A DNA stretch of 20,912 bases, from NCBI GenBank assembly GCA_964250615.1, contig CAXUGM010000041.1; one strand, written 5' to 3'. Made by a program: the position numbers and the translations under genes. This document shows positions 1 to 7,219 of the stretch, piece by piece. Position 1 is the stretch's first letter, and each line of letters starts with the position of its first letter. The notes under the pieces are model-generated. The model worked only from the letters and a program-made list of their open reading frames with translations, had not been told where the DNA came from and did no database searches. Source of the DNA: Blautia sp900556555 (GTDB lineage Bacteria > Bacillota > Clostridia > Lachnospirales > Lachnospiraceae).

Positions 1-11
1 GTAATAATCTA

Positions 12-40
12 AATTTACTTGAGGTATTTTTTAATGTCAA
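12..40 (-). promoter_or_regulatory. Possible sigma-A promoter reading off the left edge
   Basis: On the minus strand a perfect -35 TTGACA (35-40) is followed after 17 bases by TAAATT (12-17), which matches four of six positions of the -10 consensus. It would drive a gene lying outside the window. The -10 is weak and AT-rich DNA yields such matches by chance. Confidence 0.3.
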
Positions 41-234
41 TTTCCTGATCTATTTAAAGTATACAGGAAGCTCCAAACTTTTATATTTTTCGCAATTTAA
101 AAAAAATCCAATACTTCCAGATTAAGCAAATGGAAGATTCTTATTTAATAGCCACAAGTTTTGCATCCTCTTCCTTGAAATAGTCAGAAGTATCTTCGAC
201 ATTTCATAATATTTTCTTTATTATAGCATAGTAA

Positions 235-274
235 AAGCAGGCAACACAATGAAAACACCTTGTATTGCCTGCTT
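235..274 (-). terminator. Rho-independent terminator downstream of the antiporter gene
   Basis: An inverted repeat with 10-bp perfect outer arms (AAGCAGGCAA / TTGCCTGCTT) plus three further pairs after one mismatch encloses a loop of about 14 bases. On the minus strand it is followed by TTTTACT. It lies about 140 bases past the antiporter stop codon and is the first strong hairpin there. Confidence 0.7.
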
Positions 275-410
275 GCAGATTTTTCGATGAACAATATTTT
301 ATAGTTTGGTATAAATTTGTTTATGCTATAGGCTCGTTGTGTAAATTCCTAGATTACAACCTACTTTTTCACTGCCCAAATAGGCTGCAAATCCTAGAAA
401 AGCATCCCCC

Positions 411-1589
411 TTAACCTTTTTTCAAAAACTTTTTATAGGACAGATCCATAGCGAATGCTCCGGCTGGTGCAGTTAGCACAATCGCAAGTACAGCCACTGT
501 AAGAACAATTTCACCACATGCAAGACCAAGGGAAAGCGGTATTCCACCAATTGCAGCCTGAACCGTTGCTTTTGGTGTGTATGCCATCATCGCAAATAAT
601 CTCTCTTTTTTATCTAAACTTGTTCCCAGAAGACAAAGAAATACACCAAACATTCTGAAAATCAACGCCACTGCAATAACAACAAGTGCTTTTACCCCAA
701 CCTTGCTGAGATATCCTATGTTTACGGTAGCTCCTACCAGCACAAATAAAAATACTTCTGCTGCCACCCACAATTTCCCGTATTTTACAGACAAACGCCT
801 TGCAACGACTTCCCGTTTCTTCTGCAATCCTATCCCAATAAACATGATTGCAATTAACGCTGAGAAGGTAATCGGTATGGTAAGATGATCTTCCAGAACT
901 ACAAGCAAAAGGGAAATACTTAATATAATGAGCACTTTTGATGTATCCCGTATGTGTACTTTTTTAAAATAATAAGCCAGAATAATTCCAATCAGGAATC
1001 CAATGCCAACACCCAAAACTATGGAAATTGGAATGTTAATAAAATGAATTATAGATGCACTTTCTCCCTGTATCATTCCAAGAAATGTTGAGAATAAAAC
1101 AATCACATACACATCATCCACAGATGCACCTGCCAAAATCAGTTGTGGAATCCCTTCCCTAACACCATAGCCTTCTTCCATCAATTTTACCATTCTTGGA
1201 ACCACTACAGCAGGAGAAACAGCAGCAAGCACTGCCCCCAGGATTGCTGCTTCCAACAGAGAAATACCCAGAAGTTTCGGAGCAATTAACAAGATACCCA
1301 GAAGTTCAAGGCTTGCAGGAACAAAACACATGAGTACAGCAGGTCTTCCAATCTTTTTTAGTCCTGATAAATCCAATCCCAGGCCGGCTCTTGTAAGAAT
1401 AATGATTAATGCTATTTTCCTAAGTTCCGCTGAAATTCCAAGGATACTGTCATCCAATAAATTAAGCATATATGGACCAAGAACAATACCGGTAATTAAC
1501 ATTCCAAGCAAACTTGGCAGTTTCATCTTCTTGCATATCCATCCTACGGACATCCCAACAAGTAGAATTAACGAGATACTAAGTAACAT
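411..1589 (-). CDS. Cation/proton antiporter, Na+/H+ exchanger family (CPA)
   Basis: A 392-residue integral membrane protein with about 11-12 hydrophobic segments over its whole length, as expected for a single-domain Na+/H+ exchanger fold (PF00999). Family marks seen are TRAGLGLDL near residue 66, SPAVVVP at 125-131, and the acidic pair in ASVDDV at 158-159, which corresponds to the two-Asp ion site of electrogenic CPA2-type exchangers. It should exchange a monovalent cation for protons across the cytoplasmic membrane. The ATG start has a good ribosome site (AAGGAGGA). The leader carries a fluoride-type riboswitch and terminator ending 16 bases before the start codon, so expression should depend on anti-termination by fluoride. 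Antiporters of this kind are one of the known gene classes under fluoride riboswitches. The ion actually moved (Na+, K+ or other) cannot be told from sequence. Confidence 0.9.
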   Translation of the reverse strand: MLLSISLILLVGMSVGWICKKMKLPSLLGMLITGIVLGPYMLNLLDDSILGISAELRKIALIIILTRAGLGLDLSGLKKIGRPAVLMCFVPASLELLGILLIAPKLLGISLLEAAILGAVLAAVSPAVVVPRMVKLMEEGYGVREGIPQLILAGASVDDVYVIVLFSTFLGMIQGESASIIHFINIPISIVLGVGIGFLIGIILAYYFKKVHIRDTSKVLIILSISLLLVVLEDHLTIPITFSALIAIMFIGIGLQKKREVVARRLSVKYGKLWVAAEVFLFVLVGATVNIGYLSKVGVKALVVIAVALIFRMFGVFLCLLGTSLDKKERLFAMMAYTPKATVQAAIGGIPLSLGLACGEIVLTVAVLAIVLTAPAGAFAMDLSYKKFLKKG

Positions 1590-1605
1590 AATTTTCCTCC
1601 TTCAT

Positions 1606-1657
1606 GCACACAAAAGCTGATGCCTCCTGCGTAAATTTCATCGCAGAAGTCATCAGC
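1606..1657 (-). repeat. 52-bp exact direct repeat, copy 1 (riboswitch 3' half)
   Basis: Identical over 52 bases and in the same orientation to 5474-5525. The bases immediately outside differ on both sides. This copy is the functional expression platform of the riboswitch. The two copies lie 3,868 bp apart and enclose the complete nhaC-like, desulfhydrase, ridA and yheO-like genes. Confidence 0.97.
1612..1657 (-). terminator. Riboswitch-controlled intrinsic terminator
   Basis: On the minus strand GCTGATG, CT and CTGCG pair with CGCAG, AG and CATCAGC. Two single mismatches interrupt the stem, the loop is 10 bases, and TTTTGTG follows. The 5' arm is shared with the aptamer, as in an OFF-by-default switch. 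It would also end transcripts coming from the upstream nhaC-like gene. Confidence 0.75.
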
Positions 1658-1716
1658 CTAAAAAGCGGTTCAAGCATATACTTAGGGAGAACTTCATTCC
1701 CTTTTTTATTTTTTTA

Positions 1717-1745
1717 AGTGTAACACATTACATTTATTCCTGCAA
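1717..1745 (-). promoter_or_regulatory. Probable promoter of the riboswitch-antiporter unit
   Basis: On the minus strand TTGCAG (1745-1740), a 17-base spacer and TACACT (1722-1717) lie so that transcription would begin at about 1710, just ahead of the first aptamer helix at 1702. The hexamers are imperfect, so placement relative to the aptamer is the main support. A small palindrome, TGTAA-4-TTACA (1719-1732), overlaps the -10 and could be an operator or chance. Confidence 0.45.
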
Positions 1746-1781
1746 TAATATTTCTGTGTTTCCTGCTTGCAGCAATAACAA

Positions 1782-3212
1782 TTATAAAACGAATCCGAAC
1801 ACCACATACATTACAGTTGCACATGCTGCCGTAACCAATGCATACGGCAACTGAGTTTTCATATGTGAAAACAAATCTGTACCAACTGACATAGATGATA
1901 AAATAGTGGTATCAGAAATTGGTGAACAGTGATCCCCAAAAATACCACCGGATATAACAGCCCCAATGGTAAGAAGAATATTGGCATCCATAGCTACTGC
2001 CATAGGAATGGCAATTGGCATCATGATAGAAAATGTACCCCAGCTTGTACCTGTACTGAATGCCATAATTGCTCCCAGCAAGAAAATAATAGCTGGGCCA
2101 AATGCTCCACTTACATGATCACCGATTAAACTTGCCATAAACGTTCCTGTTCCAAGTGATTTTATTACAAAACCAATAGCAAATGCTAATACCAGTAAAA
2201 CAACCAGTGTTATCATATTGCCGATACCTTTTATCACATATTCTCCAAACTGTTTTGCTGTCATGATTTTCTGTTTTGCATAGTAAGCACACATTACCAA
2301 TAATGTAATCGTTACAGAATACAAAATAGAAGTCGTTCCATCACCCTTTGTAAGGTTTCCTCCACCAGTTACTAATAGACCTACAAAGGTACCACCAATC
2401 AATACAATCAAAGGAAACATCATGTTCCACTTATTTTCTTTTCCTTCGGGAACTAATTCGTCAAATCCATCCGCATCATTCAAAAGAGGTGTTACGCCAT
2501 CATCAAACAACTTCCCGGTTGTTCTTACACGTTCCTCCGCTTTCTTCATAGGTCCCCAGTCTTTTCCGCTGAGAATATAAAACAGAACAAAAACCAAAGA
2601 CAAAATACTATAGAACTGAAACGGCAAACTGCTTACCAGAAGATTCATAGGATCACCTGTAATATATCCACTGGCGATTTCTGCCCCAATCAACCCCATC
2701 AGCATCGCTCCCCAGGAGTTTAATGGAATGATAGCATTTACTGGTGCTGAAGTAGCGTCACAAATATATGCAAGTTTTTCTCTTGAAACCTTAAATTTGT
2801 CAATTAAAGGTCTTGTGACAACGCCTGTAAACATAATACTTAAAAGTCCATCAATAAAAATAATAATTCCGATAATATAAGCAATCAGCATTGCCATCCT
2901 GGGGCTTTTTACTTTCTGGCTCTGTTCTGTAAGATAATTTACAAATCCTTTTACACCACCTGATACACGTACTAAAATCACAAATGCTCCCATAAGGGAT
3001 GTAAATAGAAATGTTTTCAAATTTCCTGTATCAGCACATACATTTAAAATAGAATTTACACTCTCGCTGATAGAAGTAAAAGGATTCCATCCACATAATA
3101 TCATCTGTCCTGAAAATATACCAATCAGCAATGCCAATGCAACTTTACGAAATGCAACAGCAAACACGATTGCCAAAATAGGTGGTAATAACGTCAAAAA
3201 ACCATATTCCAT
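1782..3212 (-). CDS. NhaC-family Na+/H+ antiporter-like transporter
   Basis: A 476-residue polytopic membrane protein. The signature of the NhaC-type antiporter domain (PF03553) is visible near the C-terminus as GDHCSPISDTTILSS (about residue 426), with FSTGTSWGTF about 40 residues earlier. I chose the ATG at 3212 because an AGGGAGGA ribosome site precedes it and begins within the stop of the upstream gene. An earlier in-frame start would add 21 polar residues overlapping that gene. It is the last gene of a three-gene operon with the desulfhydrase-like and RidA genes. Members of this family are often annotated as Na+/H+ antiporters, but some exchange organic substrates (for example malate/lactate). 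In this setting a role in amino-acid uptake or product export is plausible, as an inference only. Confidence 0.88.
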   Translation of the reverse strand: MEYGFLTLLPPILAIVFAVAFRKVALALLIGIFSGQMILCGWNPFTSISESVNSILNVCADTGNLKTFLFTSLMGAFVILVRVSGGVKGFVNYLTEQSQKVKSPRMAMLIAYIIGIIIFIDGLLSIMFTGVVTRPLIDKFKVSREKLAYICDATSAPVNAIIPLNSWGAMLMGLIGAEIASGYITGDPMNLLVSSLPFQFYSILSLVFVLFYILSGKDWGPMKKAEERVRTTGKLFDDGVTPLLNDADGFDELVPEGKENKWNMMFPLIVLIGGTFVGLLVTGGGNLTKGDGTTSILYSVTITLLVMCAYYAKQKIMTAKQFGEYVIKGIGNMITLVVLLVLAFAIGFVIKSLGTGTFMASLIGDHVSGAFGPAIIFLLGAIMAFSTGTSWGTFSIMMPIAIPMAVAMDANILLTIGAVISGGIFGDHCSPISDTTILSSMSVGTDLFSHMKTQLPYALVTAACATVMYVVFGFVL

Positions 3213-3226
3213 AAATCTTTTCCTCC

Positions 3227-4210
3227 CTAATACTGTGCAAACAAAGAACCAAAACCTCCTGTATGGAGATAGCATACAGTTCCTTTTACCTTCTTCTTTC
3301 TTATCCAGTCTTTCATCCCAACAACAACTTTGCTATTGTAGACGTTTTCAATAAAAATACCTTCTTGTTTTGCAAATTTTAATATTTCTTCCGTGCTTTC
3401 TATGGTGTTTTCTCCCCAGCCGTCACCTTTATAAGCATCTGAAATCTCGGCAGCTTCCTCTACTTTTGCATCCATAACAAGACCAGTGATTTCTTCTGTT
3501 TCATGTATTGTTTTTTCAATATGATGAATTAGCGTTTCCCGTTTATCCTCCACACTTATGACCACAATACGAAACGGCCTTCCTAACATTTCATTGCCAT
3601 AAATTAAGCCGGCTGCTACACCACCGTTTCCTCCAGGAGCAAAAATAGTCATATTTTTTATACCCATTTCTTCACATTGCTTTTTCATTTCCCGCACTGC
3701 TGAAGTATATCCTAATGCTCCACGGCCTGTTGTTGCACCATTACGGACCACATAGGAAGAAACCCCTTCTTTTTCATACTTCTCTGCTAATTTCTCCGTA
3801 TAGGCATTGCGTTCTTCTGAATCACAATCTCCTAAAAAATGAGACTTTGTTCCCAATATTTGATTAAGAAGTAAATTTCCCTCTTTTTTCTCAGGTTCAG
3901 TACCGTTGTGTACTAATTCACAGTCCAGTCCCAGTCTGGCACATGCTGCTGCTGTTAATGTACATAGATTAGATTGTACGGGACCTGCTGTTAATATTTT
4001 CTGACATCCTTTTGCTATTGCTTCTCCCAGGATATATTCCAAGCTTCTAATCTTATTTCCTCCGGGTCCGATTCCTGTCATATCATCTCTTTTTATATAG
4101 ACCTGCACCTCTTCATACTTGGAAAAACTTGTAAGTGCATGAAGAGGTGTAGGTGCAAAAAGTAAGGGTGCCCATTCTGTCTTATCCAAAAATTCTTCTA
4201 TTGGATACAT
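3227..4210 (-). CDS. PLP-dependent D-cysteine desulfhydrase / ACC deaminase family enzyme
   Basis: A 327-residue fold-type II PLP enzyme. The PLP lysine is K53 in GPGGNKIRSLEY, the phosphate-binding glycine loop is GGNGG at about 193-197, and the family C-terminal motif LHTGGFGSLFAQY ends the protein. Relatives release ammonia and a keto acid from D-cysteine (giving pyruvate and sulfide) or from aminocyclopropane carboxylate. One departure is that the family motif QSNH reads QSNL here (residues 79-82), so the substrate may differ. The ATG at 4210 is preferred over a start 27 bases upstream because of an AGGAGGA site. The stop overlaps the ribosome site of the nhaC-like gene, and the RidA stop lies just upstream. 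Beta-elimination makes 2-aminoacrylate, which RidA clears, so the pairing is biochemically coherent. I give no gene symbol because the substrate is unproven. Confidence 0.85.
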   Translation of the reverse strand: MYPIEEFLDKTEWAPLLFAPTPLHALTSFSKYEEVQVYIKRDDMTGIGPGGNKIRSLEYILGEAIAKGCQKILTAGPVQSNLCTLTAAACARLGLDCELVHNGTEPEKKEGNLLLNQILGTKSHFLGDCDSEERNAYTEKLAEKYEKEGVSSYVVRNGATTGRGALGYTSAVREMKKQCEEMGIKNMTIFAPGGNGGVAAGLIYGNEMLGRPFRIVVISVEDKRETLIHHIEKTIHETEEITGLVMDAKVEEAAEISDAYKGDGWGENTIESTEEILKFAKQEGIFIENVYNSKVVVGMKDWIRKKKVKGTVCYLHTGGFGSLFAQY

Positions 4211-4223
4211 AAAAATCCTCCTG

Positions 4224-4595
4224 CTAAATCTCTGCAATCACTTCAACTTCACATAATAGATTTTTGGGTAGTGTTTTTACAGCCACACAGGATCGTGCTG
4301 GTTTTCCGATAAAATATTTTTCATACACCTGGTTAAATGCAGCAAAATCATCCATATCTGCCAAAAAACAAGTGGTTTTTACCGTCTTTTCATAACTGCT
4401 CCCTGCAGCTTCAAGAACTGCTCCCACATTTTTCATCACTTGTTCTGCCTGTTCCAGGATACCAGTTCCTGCAATCTCTCCAGTCTTTGGAACAATCGGA
4501 ATCTGGCCTGATGTAAACACAAGATTTCCCATTATTTTCGCCTGGGAATAAGGACCTATTGCTGCCGGAGCGTTTTCTGTAAATACCGTTTTCAT
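4224..4595 (-). CDS. ridA: RidA family reactive enamine/imine deaminase
   Basis: A 123-residue YjgF/YER057c/UK114-type protein of normal length. Motifs are PAAIGPYSQA near the N-terminus, FTSGQIP at 27-33, the catalytic-site arginine R101 in PARSCVAV, and the acidic residue E116 in LLCEVEVIAEI. Archetypal RidA hydrolyses 2-aminoacrylate and related enamines to keto acids and ammonia in the cytoplasm. It is the first gene of the minus-strand operon, its stop lies inside the spacing region of the following desulfhydrase-like gene, and it has its own AGGAGGA ribosome site. Its promoter is at 4632-4660. The neighbour is a PLP enzyme that should produce exactly such intermediates, so it is probably a dedicated partner rather than the general housekeeping copy. 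Confidence 0.93.
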   Translation of the reverse strand: MKTVFTENAPAAIGPYSQAKIMGNLVFTSGQIPIVPKTGEIAGTGILEQAEQVMKNVGAVLEAAGSSYEKTVKTTCFLADMDDFAAFNQVYEKYFIGKPARSCVAVKTLPKNLLCEVEVIAEI

Positions 4596-4631
4596 AAGAT
4601 TCCTCCTCTTTATTGTTTTATCATATAAAAG

Positions 4632-4660
4632 AGTATATCACTAAACTTTTGTTTAGTCAA
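4632..4660 (-). promoter_or_regulatory. ridA operon promoter with operator in its spacer
   Basis: On the minus strand TTGACT (4660-4655), exactly 17 bases, then TATACT (4637-4632). The spacer holds a palindrome, ACTAAAC-TTTT-GTTTAGT (4640-4657), with perfect 7-bp arms. A dimeric regulator bound there would block RNA polymerase. The divergently transcribed YheO-type gene is the obvious candidate. No equally clear promoter for that gene was found. Confidence 0.75.
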
Positions 4661-4803
4661 TAGTATTTTATTCACTTTATTTCGTTAGCAAACAAAATTT
4701 ACATTTCAAGTTTTTCATGCAGACCTTGCTTTCTCAGCTGCGGATGACTATAATATTTTATATAAAAAGCAAGAAAATAATGAAACGGAAAGGAAGTGCA
4801 AAG

Positions 4804-5460
4804 TTGGCAAAATATTTAGTCCTTACTAAAACAGACCGTATCATTCTGGAATCGTACAAAGTTGTGCTGGATGGACTTTCTAAATATTTAGGAGACGGTT
4901 ATGAATTAATTCTTCATAGTCTGGAGGATTTAGAACATTCTGTAATAAAAATTATTAATGGACATTATACTGGAAGAGTTGAGGGTGCTCCCATTACGGA
5001 TTTGGCCTTATCTATGCTAAACAAAATAAAAGAAAAAAAGGAGCCGCAGCCCCTTTCTTATTTTAATAAAAAAAATGGTAAGACTTTAAAATCCGCTACA
5101 ATTCCCATCCTTGGAGAAAATAAGCGAATCATAGGTCTGTTATGTATTAATTTTCATATGGAGATATCTTTAAACAGCTTTATTTCGTCTTATATCCCTG
5201 AGCCATCTTATGATACAAATACAACCGAAACCTTTAATGACAATGTGGAAGATTTAATTTCTTCTGCCCTGGAAGATGCAAAACTGAAAATATACGCCAA
5301 TGAAAATATTCCATCCTCAAATAAAAACAAAGAAATCATACATCTTTTATACCAAAAAGGCATTTTTAATATGAAAGATGCTGTTTATCAGGTTGCCGCC
5401 CAGCTTGGCATATCCAAAAATACAGTTTATCTGCATTTAAGAAATTTAGAAAAACTCTGA
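4804..5460 (+). CDS. YheO/DauR-type transcriptional regulator (PAS-like plus HTH)
   Basis: Encodes 218 residues from a TTG start. The N-terminal half resembles the YheO-like PAS domain: YELILHSLEDLEHSVIKI, GHYTGRVEGAPITDLAL and IGLLCINF. The C-terminal 50 residues form a helix-turn-helix (VAAQLGISKNTVYLHLRNL), as in the DauR family that controls D-arginine use in Pseudomonas. I prefer the TTG at 4804 because GGAAAGGAAG lies at correct spacing and homologues begin close to this point. The frame stays open upstream with ATGs at 4717 and 4780, but these have weak ribosome sites and add an atypical N-terminus. It is divergent from the ridA operon, which it probably regulates through the 4640-4657 palindrome. 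The ligand may be the substrate amino acid, as inference. Confidence 0.82.
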   Translation: MAKYLVLTKTDRIILESYKVVLDGLSKYLGDGYELILHSLEDLEHSVIKIINGHYTGRVEGAPITDLALSMLNKIKEKKEPQPLSYFNKKNGKTLKSATIPILGENKRIIGLLCINFHMEISLNSFISSYIPEPSYDTNTTETFNDNVEDLISSALEDAKLKIYANENIPSSNKNKEIIHLLYQKGIFNMKDAVYQVAAQLGISKNTVYLHLRNLEKL

Positions 5461-5473
5461 TAATCTATTTTTA

Positions 5474-5525
5474 GCACACAAAAGCTGATGCCTCCTGCGT
5501 AAATTTCATCGCAGAAGTCATCAGC
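5474..5525. repeat. 52-bp exact direct repeat, copy 2
   Basis: Same 52 bases as 1606-1657, in the same orientation. Here the 5' aptamer half is missing: upstream on the minus strand there is no GGGA hairpin and no ACCGC segment. So only the 3' aptamer strand and terminator hairpin were copied. It lies between the convergent stops of the YheO-type gene and prfC. Confidence 0.97.
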
Positions 5526-5530
5526 TTTTT
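5480..5530. terminator. Bidirectional terminator between yheO-like gene and prfC
   Basis: The hairpin GCTGATG...CATCAGC (5484-5490 with 5519-5525) is followed by TTTTT on the plus strand and by TTTTG on the minus strand. It starts about 20 bases past each of the two convergent stop codons, so it can end both transcripts. Confidence 0.85.
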
Positions 5531-5545
5531 CTTCTACACCTGCTA

Positions 5546-7138
5546 TTAGTTTTTAGAAAACTCTGCCAGCTTCAATCCTTCATTTCTGTCCAGGGTCATA
5601 CCGATACTCCAGCTATTAATAAACAGCAGAAGCGGATTGCCTTTCATGTCCATAACTTTCTTCATATCAGAGGTTCCGGTGAGTTTCTTCACATCCACCT
5701 CTGTCTTGTTCTCAATCCAGCGGATATGCTCATATGGCAGGGCTTCCAGACGGATATCCACGTTGTATTCGCTTTCCAGACGGAATTTCAATACGTCAAA
5801 CTGCAGTACACCTACTACACCCACGATAATTTCTTCCATTCCGCCCATGATTTCCTGGAAAATCTGAATAGCACCCTCCTGGGCAATCTGGTTAATGCCT
5901 TTTACAAACTGTTTTCTCTTCATGCTGTCCAAAAGCCGCACTCTTGCAAAATGTTCCGGTGCAAAGGTTGGGATTCCTTCATACTGGAATTTCTTTCCGG
6001 GAGCACATACGGTGTCTCCGATAGAGAAAATACCAGGGTCAAACACACCGATAATATCTCCGGCATAGGCTTCCTCCACCACATGGCGGTCCTGAGCCAT
6101 CATCTGCTGTGGCTGGGACAGACGCATCTTTTTATTTCCCTGTACGTGATATACCTCTTTGGCTGCCTCAAATTTACCGGAACAGATACGCATAAATGCA
6201 ATACGGTCTCTGTGGTTCTTATTCATATTCGCCTGAATCTTAAAGACAAAGGCGGAAAAATCTTCTTTCATTGGGTCAACTACCCCAATATCTGCTTTTC
6301 TTGGCAGTGGAGAAGAGGTCATTTTCAGGAAGTGTTTTAAGAAAGTCTCCACGCCGAAATTGGTCAGGGCCGAACCAAAGCATACCGGTGACAGCATTCC
6401 GTTATCTACCAGCTCCTGGTCAAACTCTGCACTTGCCCCATCAAGAAGTTCGATTTCATCTAACAACTGTTCTTTCTGTTCCGGATCAAGAACCTCATCC
6501 AGACGGGCATCTTCCAAATCTATCGTTTCTTCAATACCCTCTTTTGTACCTTTCATGGTATCTGAAAACGTGAGGACTTTCCCGGTTTTTCTGTCATATA
6601 CACCACGGAATTTTTTACCGGAACCAATGGGCCAGTTAATCGGGCAGGTAGGAATTCCAAGCTCCTTTTCGATATCATCCAGCAATTCAAAGGTATCATT
6701 GGCATCTCTGTCCAGCTTGTTGATGAAAGTAAAAATCGGAATATGCCGCATTGCACAGACTTTAAACAGTTTTCTGGTCTGAGCCTCCACACCTTTGGAT
6801 GCATCGATGACCATAACAGCAGAATCTGCTGCCATCAGGGTACGGTAAGTATCTTCTGAGAAATCCTGATGTCCGGGAGTATCCAATATGTTGATGCAAT
6901 ATCCATCATAATTAAACTGCAATACAGAAGAGGTTACTGAAATACCTCTTTCTTTTTCTATTTCCATCCAGTCAGAAACTGCGTGACGGGCAGTTGCCTT
7001 ACCCTTAACACTTCCTGCCAGGTTAATGGCACCGCCGTAAAGCAGAAATTTTTCTGTAAGGGTGGTTTTACCCGCATCCGGGTGGGAAATAATTGCAAAT
7101 GTACGTCTTTTTGTAATTTCTTTCGTATAATCAGCCAC
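5546..7138 (-). CDS. prfC: Peptide chain release factor 3 (RF3)
   Basis: A 530-residue translational GTPase, matching the usual RF3 length (529 in E. coli). From the GTG start: G1 SHPDAGKTT (18-26), G3 DTPGH (86-90), G4 NKLD (140-143). RF3-type domains follow, with LQFDVLKFRLESEY in the C-terminal half. RF3 recycles RF1/RF2 from the ribosome after peptide release and helps quality control. The GTG at 7138 has a strong GAAGGAGGG ribosome site. An in-frame GTG 27 bases upstream encodes the ribosome-site sequence itself and is not credible. It has its own sigma-A promoter at 7175-7203 and ends at the 5480-5530 terminator. It sits between the sporulation operon and the D-amino-acid-like module with no functional link to either. 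Confidence 0.96.
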   Translation of the reverse strand: MADYTKEITKRRTFAIISHPDAGKTTLTEKFLLYGGAINLAGSVKGKATARHAVSDWMEIEKERGISVTSSVLQFNYDGYCINILDTPGHQDFSEDTYRTLMAADSAVMVIDASKGVEAQTRKLFKVCAMRHIPIFTFINKLDRDANDTFELLDDIEKELGIPTCPINWPIGSGKKFRGVYDRKTGKVLTFSDTMKGTKEGIEETIDLEDARLDEVLDPEQKEQLLDEIELLDGASAEFDQELVDNGMLSPVCFGSALTNFGVETFLKHFLKMTSSPLPRKADIGVVDPMKEDFSAFVFKIQANMNKNHRDRIAFMRICSGKFEAAKEVYHVQGNKKMRLSQPQQMMAQDRHVVEEAYAGDIIGVFDPGIFSIGDTVCAPGKKFQYEGIPTFAPEHFARVRLLDSMKRKQFVKGINQIAQEGAIQIFQEIMGGMEEIIVGVVGVLQFDVLKFRLESEYNVDIRLEALPYEHIRWIENKTEVDVKKLTGTSDMKKVMDMKGNPLLLFINSWSIGMTLDRNEGLKLAEFSKN

Positions 7139-7174
7139 GTCAGGCCCTCCTTCTCTATTTAGCACACTGACGCC

Positions 7175-7203
7175 ATTTTAGTATATAGAAAATACCCTGT
7201 CAA
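7175..7203 (-). promoter_or_regulatory. prfC sigma-A promoter
   Basis: On the minus strand a consensus TTGACA (7203-7198), 17-base spacer and TAAAAT (7180-7175, five of six). It lies 37-65 bases upstream of the GTG start and just past the spoIIIAH stop, so prfC can be made independently of the sporulation operon. No good terminator separates the two. Confidence 0.7.
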
Positions 7204-7219
7204 GGGGATTTGTAACAAC

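Larger units (their letters stand above)
1..410. other. Intergenic region left of the antiporter gene
   Basis: No convincing complete gene is present here. The stretch is AT-rich. It contains a probable terminator for the antiporter transcript at 235-274 and a possible outward-facing promoter at 12-40, both listed separately. Between 275 and 410 I see no clear signal. A short minus-strand reading frame with a coding-like C-terminus (141 to about 203) is closed by an in-frame stop just upstream and may be a gene remnant. Confidence 0.5.
1606..1702 (-). promoter_or_regulatory. Fluoride riboswitch (crcB motif) with terminator platform
   Basis: Read 5' to 3' on the minus strand, an AGGGA...TCCCT hairpin (1702-1698 with 1688-1684) has the loop AATGAAGTT. 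This is followed by GAACCGC (1671-1665) and then GCTGATGACTTCTGCG (1657-1642). The order GGnRAUG..GUUCnCC, ACCGC, GCUGAUGRC matches the fluoride aptamer consensus as I know it. GAAGT in the first loop (1695-1691) is complementary to ACTTC (1650-1646), which gives the expected pseudoknot. The same GCTGATG strand also pairs with CATCAGC at 1622-1616 to make a terminator, so ligand binding and termination exclude each other. The antiporter start codon follows directly. The call rests on motif recognition, not on a covariance-model score. Confidence 0.85.

Noticed and set aside
141..203. Short minus-strand reading frame ending EEDAKLVAIK
   Set aside because: Only about 20 codons after an in-frame stop. 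Could be a gene end remnant but cannot be supported.
318..410. Coding-like frame beyond the antiporter stop, in the neighbouring frame
   Set aside because: The antiporter already ends where the family usually ends. The extra 30 codons are probably accidental.
1719..1732. Palindrome TGTAA-CACA-TTACA as a regulator site
   Set aside because: Five-bp arms in AT-rich DNA are expected by chance. It is mentioned with the promoter but not called separately.
5637..6804. Several open frames of 76-204 codons on the plus strand and one of 83 on the minus strand within prfC
   Set aside because: They overlap a complete, conserved prfC in other frames, lack ribosome sites and have low-complexity, unconserved-looking translations.
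7186..7219. Terminator after spoIIIAH
   Set aside because: Only a weak CCC/GGG pairing around the prfC -35 is visible, with no good stem or T-tract.
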